From the NCBI RefSeq assembly GCF_002127325.2, contig NC_035436.2:26790354-26854353 (forward strand): DNA of 64,000 nucleotides. Direction: 5' to 3'. The notes beneath the pieces were generated by a model. It did not search any database. It worked only from the letters and a program-made list of their open reading frames with translations, and was not told the origin of the DNA. Shown here piece after piece: positions 46,701 through 57,849 of the stretch; within the stretch, counting starts at the first letter, position 1; every line of letters begins with the position of its first letter. The position numbers were made by a program, and so were the translations under genes. Origin of the DNA: Helianthus annuus (Eukaryota > Streptophyta > Magnoliopsida > Asterales > Asteraceae).

Positions 46701-47448
46701 AGGTACATCTTCTGAAGAAGAGAAAGAAAAGTTATTCAGAAAGCAGTCAAACAGAGATTTCCTTGCGAAGAAGCAAGATGAGATGAAGACTGTTGATCAG
46801 AAGAAGGAAACTCGAACCTGTTTCAAGTGTGGAAAAAGTGGTCATATTGCCATGAAGTGTTCACAGGCAATTCAAACCAAACAGGGAGTTTCTAAACTGA
46901 AAGAGAAAGTGGTTGAGTTTGAACCACCAATTGATAGAATAAAACTTTTCAAAAATTCAAAATTTGAAATTGGTGAATGTTCAAATAGGTTCTACAAGAG
47001 AAGGGCAAATTCTGACAACCAAAAGTGGGTTGTTAAGAAATCTGGTGATAGTTCTAGCGATGATTCTGATAGATCAAAATCAGAGGAGCTATCTTCTGGC
47101 GATGAATCTGATTCCAAAAAATCAGATGAGCCACAGGTTGAGGAAAAAGGTGAAAAATCAAATCCGAATGTGGACAATGTGAATTTTCCACCACTTCGGG
47201 CTGAAAGTTTTAAGAAGAAAATTGGTAAAGTTGAAATTTCAAACCAATTTTATTCTGATAAAAAGTTTTTTGATGTCGAAAAGGCCTTTAACCCCAAAGT
47301 GAAATATATCTTTGGAAAAATGATTGACAGAAAAGTCAAAGAGGTTAAAGAATTCTATGAGAAGAAGATAGGAGGTAAGAAACCGAGTGTTGGTAGCTCG
47401 GTATCACCCAAGGCTGGTCAGGCTTGGGTGGATATTTTCTTTGACTAA
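43717..47448 (+). pseudogene. RE5 gag, one long frame with six stop codons
   Basis: From the ATG at 43717 to the stop at 47446-47448 the whole 3,732-bp frame can be followed without any frameshift. It is interrupted by stops at 43843 (TAG), 45070 (TAA), 45088 (TAA), 45685 (TAG), 46171 (TAA) and 46561 (TAA). Most are one transition from Gln or Trp codons. The UBN2-type core is near 43880-44400. One knuckle, CFRCREKGHFKREC, is at about 44941-44982 and a second, CFKCGKSGHIAMKC, at about 46819-46860. Acidic and Lys-rich stretches lie between. It is homologous along its length to the RE7 gag and partly to the RE1 gag (YSDKEFPI and YSDKDFPI). Confidence 0.85.
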
Positions 47449-49481
47449 ATACCTGACTTGCCAGAGCTCCCAGGTTGGTAAGAGTGGAGCATGAATCGGC
47501 ATCATTCTTTGTATATGTTTAGTTGATAATCTTACATGTGGTACAGAGGTTTGTTCTTACAATGTGATTAATCAAGGTCATTAATTTGAACTTCATACAA
47601 GTTGTTGATAAACAATGTGATGAGATAAACCCCGAACCTACAAGTGGTTTGTTAAAATCAACAAAACTAATTTTCCAGAAAAACTATTTTGATTAAAACA
47701 AACTTAAGTGTTTTGAAATCATTATGGAAAATAGTTTTTTATAAGGGGGAGTTCTGATTGTTTATGCCGAGTGGATGGCGAATTGAAGCAATTCACAATA
47801 GTTGTCAAAATTTCTTATATAGTTTGTTTTCAAATTTCTTTACATGTGTTTGCATTTTAGGGGGAGTAAAAATTTCAGAAAATCCAAAAACATTAGAAAA
47901 TTTGAAAAATTCAAAAACATGATTAAATTCAAAAATGAGTTTTGTTGAGAAAAGAGGAAATGATAGTACATCAGTGGACTATCACAATACGCTAAAGAAT
48001 TGTAAAGTCAAAAATGTGATAAACAATCTCACTGCGGATGTGTCAGTAGGTTTTTGCACATTCAGTAAATTGTTTTCGAGATATAAACCTAAAATTCAAC
48101 TTGCTTATCTCGTGGGGAACATTTCTTGGATATATGGGTAACCCCCGAAATCTTGTTTGAAAGGTCCCTCTTTCTGAGATACTAGGTCTTTATACTCAGT
48201 GATATCTGGGGTATTATCCCGGGACTTCTGATTTTGCGGAAGCAATGGCCTAGTCCCCGTATAATACTTTGCATTTGCTTGAAATATAGCGCTGCCCTCA
48301 GTACAAAAATGATGAAACATTGAAAAATGCTAATCATGTGCTGTTGAAGAAAAGATTCTCTAAAGGGAACACACCAAAAGTCGAGCCGTCATCTCTCTGC
48401 TGAACGGAAGTTCTGACCTGAGCTCTCATGGTTTCGTGTTTAACCCTTTTACAGATATCATCTAGGTATATTCACCTGTAAGACTGAATATTGGGATCTG
48501 GATATGGGAGTATATTCAAGTAGTGCGACACACGAATAAGTTTAAGTCTATTAAAACACTAATCTCGTATCTCGAAACAATTGAACTTTGTGTGAAAATT
48601 TAAGAGGACCAGTATACTGACAATCTACGTGAATTGTTTAGAACTTAAAATGCTTAAAGCTTAACGGTGTTAGTGATTTTCCTCAAAAACTGATATGATC
48701 CTTTTACACAAACTCACAAAAAGATTGTTTGTAAATATTTCTTTATTGCATGTTTTTATATATAATCAAAAATTCCAAAAAGATTTTCGACAACTGGTGT
48801 TGAAGAGCTGATTTTCAAAATTCCAAGTGCTAAACATGATGATCCTTAATTTGAGGGGGAGTTTGTGTCAAATGGATAAATTTTGAAGATCTTTATCATA
48901 CAAGTGGTCATCAGACACTTGAAAATGTTTGAGTATTCATTGCAAGTGGTTTATCAGTAATTAATAGTGTTAAATCATTTTGAGTTTTATTGTGAGGTAG
49001 AGTTTGTGCATGTTTGAGAAAGAGTTGGGTCAATCGATCCTGAAGAACTTGTGGTGAGATAAAGCCAGGTTCCGATTCTTGAGGATTCTCTGATTAGAGA
49101 GCCAGGTTTCGATTCTGAGCAAAGTATGAACCAGATCTTGATTTTGAACCTGTGAAAGCCAGACTGCGATCCCAGCTTATCGAAAGGGGGAGTCTGTAGA
49201 TGCTAAAAGTCGGGTTATGATTCTGGAGATAAAGTTCACGCAAGCTGACGGTGCTGATGAACTTAAGGAATCAAGAGATCTGATCAAGAGAAGCAAGAGC
49301 CAAGTTCAGATCCTGCTAAAAGAGAAAGGGGAGTCTGTTGGTGCTGATAGAGATCGAGAAGAGAGAGATTTGAGGATGCTTTACAATATCAAGATACTTC
49401 AAAGAGAAGCCCGAAGACTGATAAAGACTGAAGATGTTGAAGACTTGACACTTAAGACTTGTCAACATTCGAGGGGGAGTC
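47449..49481 (+). other. RE5 noncoding 3' domain with repeated GGGGGAG tracts
   Basis: Right after gag, where pol would be expected, the sequence passes into the 3' domain shared with RE7. GGGGGAG occurs near 47745, 47860, 48854, 49180 and 49475, and a shorter aggggag near 49328. Conserved blocks include 'aaatgatagtacatcagtgg' (47959), 'agatactaggtctttatact' (48176) and 'cagagagatgacggctcgac'-like sequence (about 48380-48410). The tract at 49471-49481 abuts the 3' LTR and is the polypurine tract. Confidence 0.7.
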
Positions 49482-49904
49482 TGTTAGTGCATGCGTCTGT
49501 CGACTTCGTCTTGTATCGAGTCTTGTCGTAGAATGTCAAAACAGGGCACGTAGTTCGAAATATTGTAATTCCGCTTGAGAGGGTTAATTCCGTTTGAATG
49601 AGGCATCATGTAATTCCGTGCGGAATTAAATTCCGTTTGGAATGTTAATTCCGCTTGGAACCGCTTCAAACGGAATCTCGTGCTTATAAATACCCAGTTC
49701 AAGCGGAATTAGATAAGAACTTTTCCGGTCAGTGTAACGAAGTGCTGCCGAAGTGCCGTCTCGCTGTAATTTGTCATCTAATCAATCAGAAAGGCAATTT
49801 ATGAGTATATTGTGCTGAATTGAACTCGGTTTGACTGTTTCCCCCTTTCAAACTGAGCATAAACTCTTCTGATCAACTCGTTTGGGTCTGAAAACGATCC
49901 TACA
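49482..49904 (+). repeat. RE5 3' LTR
   Basis: This 423-bp LTR is better preserved than the 5' LTR in its TTCCG motif copies. It carries a TATA-like sequence (ttataaatacc) at the corresponding place. Confidence 0.88.
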
Positions 49905-51444
49905 AGAATATATACAGGCCAAAGGTAGTTCCTTTAGATACGACCCGATACTTAAGAATAGGTTCGCTAGATTAAGCGTATACCGAATAGAATGTAGTTT
50001 AAACCCAACAAGTACTAAGACTTGTATAATATGTGTAAACATAATACATTCTGGATTTTAAGATCAAAACGATAAGGTTAAACCCTTTTCGGCAAACTTA
50101 TGTAAACTAGTTACGTAAGTCTAACCGTATGTGCAAAAGTAATAATGGGTAACCGGATGAGTCATGAACAAGTTCCATATGCCAATACACTTTAAACAAG
50201 TTTTAATATCAGTAGGCTATCCACTTGTATGCCCGTTAAGGTATTAAAATCAATATGCCTCATAAGGGCATTTTGGTAATTTTACAACTTATAAAAGGAG
50301 CTTGCGAGTAAACTGATGTCATGGTCATAAATATTCTGTAAAAATGGTTTAATCATGATATCATATCAGTAGGATATCAAATATATGTGTGGTTTACGCC
50401 CTAAGACCAAACTATGCGTCGTATGGGCATTCTGGTCATTTCACACATAGTTTTGTGATTATATTTGGGATTTTGAGTTCATGACTTATATCTACTGTAA
50501 AAATATTTAAAATGGTTTATAAAATTAGTAGGTAACAAGTCTTGGTTCGTAAATATGGTTTAAAACCATACTACGCGCCTAAACGGCGTTAAAGTCGTTA
50601 AATGACGATTTTTTTGCGAAGATATATGAAATCTGATATTATGAACAGCTTTGTCATAACATATCAGTAAGCAAAAGGTTTCGTTTGAATATTATGCTTT
50701 AAACGCATTTTACGTGTCATAAGGGCATTATTATCATTTATCGGCATTGTATACGAATTTAACTTTAAACTCGGTTTAAAATCTGATTTAGCATCCCAAA
50801 TAATCCTAACTATAATATCATATCAGTAGATAATGAGTTTTATGCTAAAATTATGTTTAAAACTCATTTTTGGTGAAAATGGCATTTTAGTCCTTTTAAA
50901 AGTTTAGTTTACGATTATATGCGTAAAATTAGTTTACGACCAGCATATAAACACCAAAATATTTTAAACATGTTTACTTATCAATACATAACTCATTTGC
51001 ATGCTCGTTTGCATTTAAAACCTTATTTTTAAACAAAAGGTCATAATTGTCAAAGTATGACATAATAACGGAACATGCGCATAAACTCAGATTTCTAGGC
51101 CGATCGTGTAATATAACCTTATAGGGTTATACTACATTATATTACGATCATAACGGAACCTAAAATCAGTAGCATACTAGTCTAATTCGGTTTATAACCA
51201 AAAGTCAACGTAGAAGTCAAACTACGTGACTTTCGGTTGCGAACCGACCCTAAAACAGGAACTGACGAGCCGAACATGTTTACACATGTTCTAATAATTA
51301 TTACCGAGTTGTTTAAGTGATAAAACATATTTTAGAACACTTATAAACTCATATCGCAATTATTTTAAATGCTGACCCGTTGAGTTTTTAAATTAATATT
51401 ACTTTTACTCGTCAATTGACCAAGCAAACGTGATTCATAGGAGG
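49905..51444. repeat. Unassigned repeat DNA with a degenerate period of about 155 bp
   Basis: No gene is seen. The phrase 'atatcagtagg' (or close) recurs at about 50207, 50364, 50525, 50661 and 50820. Most copies are followed within about 100 bp by 'gggcattttggtcattt'-like sequence. This looks like a diverged tandem array within an LTR or leader of a gypsy element. Confidence 0.4.
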
Positions 51445-51950
51445 TGTTGGTCCCTCGGATGGGATCTTCTTGTTCGTAAACGTAGTTGAATCGTAAAGTG
51501 ATTAATGCGCAGAATTCATGTAATCACATAGCAGATATACAAAGACAACATTCTACTTTGAATCACCGTCTGATATTCTATTGAATGATGTGAAAATGTA
51601 CAGGAGCCAGAAAGAACTCAGACATACAAAAGGTAGGTAGCAAGTGAAAGTGTCAAAAGGTTCTAAATAAACTGACCTACCAACTATTTATAGGCAAGGA
51701 TAGAATAAGAGAGTGCTGGCCGATCGGCTGGTCTAGCCGATCGGCTGACAATGCTAACCGATCGAATAGCCTGCTCGATCGGCCGGGCTGTCCGATCGGC
51801 TGGGCTAGCCGATCGGCTGGCAGCATAAGCACTTAACAAAAACTTCACCGTATTCTGTCCTGCTTTACATACAAACATACAAAACACATACACAACTATA
51901 CAAAATATGACTACATGTTGACGAAAGCTATAGACGTTATTGCACTAACA
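51445..51950 (-). repeat. RE6 3' LTR
   Basis: This 506-bp LTR runs TGTTAGTGCAATAACG... to ...GAGGGACCAACA on the minus strand. CGATCGGCTGG-type motifs at 51717-51830 lie directly upstream of the TATA box, ctataaatag (51684-51693). The second LTR is outside the window, so the boundaries rest on the TG/CA ends and the adjacent polypurine tract. Confidence 0.75.
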
Positions 51951-51963
51951 AACTCCCCCTCGG
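51951..51963 (-). other. RE6 polypurine tract
   Basis: On the minus strand this reads ccgagggggagtt, abutting the LTR and almost the same as in RE1. Confidence 0.75.
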
Positions 51964-51993
51964 ATGTAGCTGTAGTTCCTTCCAACATAGTCT

Positions 51994-54900
51994 TTATTTC
52001 CTCCTGTTGCATCTCCTCTCTTTAGCCTTTTGTCTCCTCTGTTCAGCTCGTTCCTCTAACATTCTTTTTCTTTTATGCCTGCCCTCATTTATCCACCATT
52101 TTCGGTATTCTAGGTCGCCATCACGCTTTCGATCCCACTTTGGAATTTTGTTCTCTTCAGATTCGATAGGCGTTTGATCAGTAGGCGGCACATACCCAAG
52201 ATTTCCCCTCTCTGCAGCTTTTTTAGCTATCTCTTTCTCTCTTTGACTTCGCTTGTACGCCTTTAGAAATTCATCAACTTCAAGATCTCTCCATTTTGTC
52301 TTCCAATTTTTCCCTGAATTGATTTCTTTTGCGAAGCAAACATCTATCACTCCTTGATACTGCATAGCTATCTCTTTGTCTTTCTTATCATAGATTATCT
52401 TGTTGACAAACAGACAATCTATATCTTTCTTCGAACAATTGACCAGCCACATAGGATCCAAGATACTTATTCTTCGACCTTCTCTAGTGGTCTTGTCATA
52501 CAAAGAAATAACTGCTTCAGCTGTAGAGGGATTGTATAGCCACGCTTGAAATAGATCGTAGAAATCTTGTTCAATGGCTCTGAGTGGCATATTTTTCAAA
52601 CACCTTGGAGGCTTTATATCCAACGTAATGTCTTTCTCTCCGCTCTCCAAGTAGGTAACAATCTGCTTCGGATATTGTGGTTTCCAATCTGGATAATTGT
52701 TCTTTGCTTGCCATTTGATGTAATTCCACAAATTCTGATCACGTTCTCGAACTTCTGGACCGTAGTAGTATTGCTTGATATTCTTTGTAACCACCAACTC
52801 ATCTACGTCCCACCAGGGTAAAGTAGCTATATCAGCTAAGAAGTCAAAGTACTGTACACCCTGCTCCCTTCTGATTGCATAAACTTTCAAGTCTTCCAAA
52901 TATCCCCAAGATAGAATATCTCCCCAAGGAAGATCTTTGCTCTGAGTGAAGTATTGAAGAGCCCTGAGAGTCTTTCTTTCTTTTGGCATATTCTTGAACC
53001 ATCGTTTTCTTTCTTCAGCTGTTATCTCTTTAGGAACCGGTTCAGGAATATCTGCTGTAGAAACCCTTTCTTCAATCTTTCTTCTCAACTCATCTTCATT
53101 CTTTTCTTGAAACAATTCAGTAAACGTAGGGAATGCAACATCTTCCCCTTCATAATGAAAATCTACTCTATCTTCCTCTGAATCTGACGCGCTTTCAACA
53201 ATCATTTCATCATAATGATCAGCTTCATGAGGGTATCTAGGCTCAAAATCTTTTGCAGGTGAATGAGGAATTTCATCTTCAATGTCAAATTTCATTTTTC
53301 CATCTTCCAAACCCAATTCCTCTAGCATTTCAGCCCGTGTTCTTTTAACCTCTACCTCTCCTTGTTGTTTACCAGATACGTAAATGACAGTAGGGTTAGA
53401 AAGAAGTACATGAACAACAGATTGTTTTCCAGACGACGATGCTTCATATTCAACTTCATCCTCCTGCTCATTTATTTCATTGTTCATCAACTCATCCACT
53501 CTTTCTTGAACATTTGGTTCTCTGATTAATAAACCCGAAGCACCTTGATCATTGTCGTCATCGTCTTTGTCATCTTTATTAGACTTGTCATCATCTTTGT
53601 CATCAGATTTATCTTCATCTTCCTTTTCCTCTTCTTCATCCTCCTCTTCATCATCTCCGAACAACTCTTTATCAGAATCTTCATCCACAATCTCACCACG
53701 AGCTATTCTTCCCTTTCTTTTTCGATCAAGAAACTTTAACAACTTTGCCACTTCTTTTGAATTGTATGGCACAGGGTAAGCATTGCCAACTAACACAAAT
53801 TTGTTAGTTGTATACTCCAGCAATAGTACTTCCCTTGCTCTTCTTCTTCTTTGAATAATTTCAACTCTTCGAAGAATATTTTCAACAATTACTGGCTCAG
53901 AAGGCTCACCGACAATTACGAATTCAGGTTCATGAGGCTCTTCAGCATCTACCATCTCCTGATCATCTTCAACTGGTTCTACAACTTCAATCATTTCAAC
54001 ATCAGGCTGTGAAGAAGAACCTCCAACCTCTGGTTGACTTGAAGATGCACCAATTATCTCAACCTCTTCAACTATTCCTTTGTTCTTTAGGTTTGTTTCT
54101 TCAGCCATTTGACGTTCACGTTCCAATCTCCTTTCATTAGCTCTCGTCACATCAGTTTCGTCAAAGGCAGCATGAATGTTCATTTTTAAATGACTTTCAA
54201 CTACAGCAACCAGCATCTGAAGTTGTTGATCTTTCATTACTTTGTCAGCTTTCATAGCTTCCATCTCCAACTTCATAGCCTTCATCTCATTCGACGAAGC
54301 TTCACTCATCTCATTGAGAAGCTGATTTAATGTTTGATTTACATTCCCCAGATCCTTTATCTTGGCATTCAATGAAGATATCTCTTGAGTTAACAAATCA
54401 AACACTTTAGAATTTCCTTCGACATCATCCTTCATCTGGTTCATTCTTTTCTCCTTTTCAACCAATGCTGCAACTATTTTATTGTGAGCTTCCATCAAAT
54501 CATTAATTTGACTTTTCAGCATATCACGTTCTTCCTCAGCTTTTGCTTTCTCTTTCTCCAGTTCTTTAACTTTCTTCATCAGTTCTTTAACCGCTTGATC
54601 ATTGAACATATCACTTTCACCTTCAGGCATATCTTCAGAGAAAATACCAGTAACCGGACCAATATTATCAAAATCAAAGTTAAAATCTTCTACTTTCTGA
54701 TGTGATGACTGAGGAATATCTTGTTGAGCAGGTTTTGGACTAGCAGCTCTGAATCCGGTGATTTCTACTTCATCATCTGTTTTCTCTTCTGTTACAACAA
54801 CTGGAACTTCTTTAGTTTTCACCTTCGGTTCTTTTGGAACATTAACACTTGGTGATTTTTCTTTCTAAACATGTTGAGCTGCTATCCCTTCTTTATCTTT

Positions 54901-57623
54901 TTGTGTCTCAGCTCCTGATTTCTTTGATCTGACATTTCTAGGAATTACACCAACTGGAGCTGCCTTTCGTTTCTTTCTCTATCTCTTTGACTTTTCAGGA
55001 TCATAAGGAGAATCTTCTTCATCTGAACCTTTTTGTTTCTTTGACGGTCTTTTCTTCAACTGAACTTTTCCTTTACCAACAGTTTCAGGAATTAATTCAG
55101 ATTCAGATTGAGTAGCTTCAGAATCTCCATCACTTGAACTCCTTAAAGCTTCTATTTCTGGTTGAACCCTTGTAACCTTTTCAGCATGAACACTTGTTTC
55201 TTGAGCTTGTTGTGCTGCAATCTCTTCATTCTTTTTCAAATAACTTTCCAAAGATTGCTTTAATAAATCAGCACCTTGTTCAATCACCACAGATGGCTCT
55301 AGAACTGTCTCGTTAATTAACTTCTGCTGTGGCTCTCCAGAAGACCCTACAAGACAAACATAGACAACAAGATTAGTAACATTTAAATCATATGTGATCT
55401 GACTGTCTTAATGCTCCCCCTTTCACTATTCCCTTTTCTCCTTCTTTAGGAATAACAACCGCAGGGGATGACTTAGGTGTCCTTTTCCTTTTTCCATCTC
55501 TAACATGCCACCACCTAGTCATTTTCTCAACCATCTCATTCATCTTTGAGTCTTCATTGTCTGAGTTGCTGTCGTCATGCCTCCATTTATCGTTTTCAGG
55601 AGCAACATGTGCTTTATCTTTTATTCTGCAAATCATCTGCTTGGTTTTCTCATCCTTATCTTTTGTAATTCTTCCTATTGTCACCTTATTTACAACACTC
55701 ATTTCCATCACATCCTCACAGTCCTTCGGAAGATCTTTGATTTTGTCATTTAGTATCATCATGATGAATCTAGGATACATGATGTACTTATCTGCTCCAG
55801 CTTCGCAATTCTCCTTCATGTACTCAAAAATCACTTGTGAAATGTTGTACCTTCTGTTTAACACCAAGCTTGTTATCATATTCATGATGTAATCTGCAAC
55901 CTCATCATATGCTCCCTTTCTATGACCCATTGAGTGTATCATACAATGCATTAAATATCGATATACTTTGGAGAAACTTCTTTTATACATCTTTCCATTT
56001 ATGTACCCAGTAAAACCCATTCTACACCACAAACCTTTTACAAGACGTTCAGACATGATTGTTGGATCATTGTCAGAATCTTGTAAGTCTAGAACTCTCC
56101 TCACATCTCCTACATCAAACTTAAATTCCACATCTACATCCTTTCCAGCTTGATCCTTCTTTCTCAATACTGCATGTATCATCTTGTCTGAATCTTCATA
56201 TCTAGCAGTGTTCCAGAATGTTCTAACATATGATTCATAAATCATAGTTTTATCAGGCATAGCTTTAGCTATTCTGCTCTCTCTAAAAAACGTTGCCATC
56301 TTTTCTATCACAGTACCAGTGGTTGATTCAGAATCAATTTCACAAGGTATGTTATGACTCTTGTCTTTCTCTTCTCCTCGTCCCTGTAAAAATATTCAGT
56401 GAAAATTATTTAAACAAGAATAGAGACTCAAGACATGAGAATTTTGAATATTTTTCTAACACTTTGAAATTTCTATGTGACAACACTACAAAATCGACGG
56501 GTCTGGTCGATCGAAGAGCATTACTGCTCGATCGGCTGAGAATGAATATAGTGACAGTGCCTGGTCGATCGGCTGGTCCAGCCGATCGGCTGACAAAATG
56601 TGACAAAGAAGTTCTTACATATGGTGTCCGATCGGCTAGCAAATGCTCTTCGATCGGCTGGCAAACTTATGCACAGAAATCTAAGTGTGTAAAGAATACT
56701 ATCCTTTCAACAAATAATGCTGCCCTATTGACTAAGGTTAGCAATTCCTGTTCGATCGGCTGGTCCAGCCGATCGGCTGACACATTGCTGTTCGATCGGC
56801 TGGTCTAGCCGATCGGCTGACAATGTTGTCATTGCTGTTCGATCGGCTAGCAATTGCTGTTCGATCGGCTGGTCTAGCCGATCGGCTGGCAATGCTATGA
56901 TCAAACAGTATTCTTCAAATGATTCAAACACACAGATTTCATAGCAAACATTTAGCACACATTTCAAGGCATCAACATGAATTATCAATTATCTCAACAC
57001 AAACACATGATCTTCATTGCTACTCGATCGGCTGGTCTAGCCGATTGGCTAGCACATTGCTATTCGATCGGCTGGTCTAGCCGATTGGCTAGCATAATGC
57101 AAAACCACATTCCAAGCACTTAGCACAATCAAAGCACATTTTTCAAGACATGAACTACCTTATGCAACAACAACTAAAACACATTATGATTGCTGTCCGA
57201 TCGGCTGGGCTAGCCGATCGGCTGGCATCTTCAATGAAGAACAGTTTTATGAACATAAACTAATGATTCAAAAATTTATGCTAATTATTATAAATTGAGC
57301 ATAGATCTATGTTCCTAATGTTGTCGCAATCAAAACCCTATCTTCATTCTTGTCTAATTCATCCTAAACAAGGTCTAAATTCACAATGAACATGCCGACT
57401 GCCGTAATACCTTAATCTCAGATCTATCAAGTTTTAACATGATTTTTCAAAAATTGAACCGGTAAACTTAAAGATCTTTGTATCGCGATCTAAACCCTAT
57501 AACTAGATTTCATCAAAACTTCCTAAATCTTCCTAAATCTAAGAAATGAGGTCCGACAGGTATGAACATGAAGAACACGAAAAATTTCAAAGTTTTTGAA
57601 GTTAGAAATCATACCTTTGCCAT
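51994..57623 (-). pseudogene. Intron-containing gene of unknown function inside RE6
   Basis: Exon 1 is only ATGGCAAAG (57623-57615) before a canonical donor, AAG|GTATGA. A 1,231-bp intron ends at TTTTTACAG (acceptor at 56384) and joins in frame to exon 2 (from 56383 to about 55400), about 325 codons containing YVRTFWNTARYE and MYPRFIMMIL. A second intron ends at TTGTAG|GG (exon 3 from 55346); its donor was not resolved. Exon 3 runs to TAA at 51994. It has a long coiled coil (about 54620-54200), a very acidic stretch (about 53690-53530) and a globular part with GYLEDLKVYAIRREQGVQYF and NCSKKDIDCLFVNKI. It ends in a basic tail, RRQKAKERRCNRRK. Two in-frame TAGs (54979-54981 and 54865-54867) break exon 3. 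No signal peptide or membrane segment is seen, so it does not look like an envelope protein. I recall similar multi-copy proteins in Asteraceae genomes, but this is unverified. Confidence 0.6.
56490..57240 (-). repeat. CGATCGGCTGG hairpin-motif array in intron 1
   Basis: About twenty copies of CGATCGGCTG or its complement occur here, many as pairs of the form 'cgatcggctggtctagccg' followed by 'atcggctg', each able to fold into a short stem. The same motif occurs in the RE6 LTR (51717-51830) and the internal promoter (57790-57835). Confidence 0.8.
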
Positions 57624-57760
57624 TTGAGATGATGAGTAAGCCAACAAATCAAAGACATTGATGCAAAGAGATAATGAAAATCAATGAAAACAGTGAGTCG
57701 GCTGAGAGAGTTTTTGGTTCGATCGAAGTGCGAAAAGGTACAAATGAAGCATGAACTCCT

Positions 57761-57770
57761 ATTTATAGGG
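57761..57770 (-). promoter_or_regulatory. TATA box of the RE6 internal gene, with upstream motif cluster
   Basis: On the minus strand this reads ccctataaat, about 140 bp before the exon 1 ATG. Copies of the CGATCGGCTGG motif sit 20-70 bp upstream (57790-57835), the same arrangement as in the RE6 LTR. A TATA box, a 5' UTR of about 110 nt and an ATG followed by a good splice donor together make a convincing promoter-to-exon unit. Confidence 0.6.
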
Positions 57771-57849
57771 TGTCAATGAACCGGCTAGGTAGTTCGATCG
57801 GCTGGTCCGCCGATCGGCTGGCCTGTTCGATTCGAGGCACTTTGACTTT

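Larger units (their letters stand above)
42735..49904 (+). mobile_element. RE5: gag-only Sirevirus-type LTR element
   Basis: This 7,170-bp plus-strand element has LTRs of 422 bp (42735-43156) and 423 bp (49482-49904), a primer-binding site and a polypurine tract. Its flanks, agatt and agaat, are an imperfect target duplication. Between the LTRs are a leader with a TTCCG-type motif array, a 3.7-kb gag frame with six stops and a 2-kb noncoding 3' domain; pol is absent. LTRs differ at about 18 positions plus one indel, mostly transitions, so it is the oldest dated element here. RE7 has the same pol-less structure. Confidence 0.85.

Noticed and set aside
49217..49531. 104-residue open frame before the RE5 3' LTR
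   Set aside because: It runs across the polypurine tract into the LTR, is not kept in RE7, and contains no domain.
53545..53779. Ser-rich and Ile/Phe-rich plus-strand frames
   Set aside because: They are antisense shadows of the acidic stretch in exon 3 of the RE6 internal gene.
56490..57240. Possible CRISPR-like array of CGATCGGCTGG
   Set aside because: The host is a plant. Spacing is irregular, copies are in both orientations, and the motif is shared with an LTR promoter.
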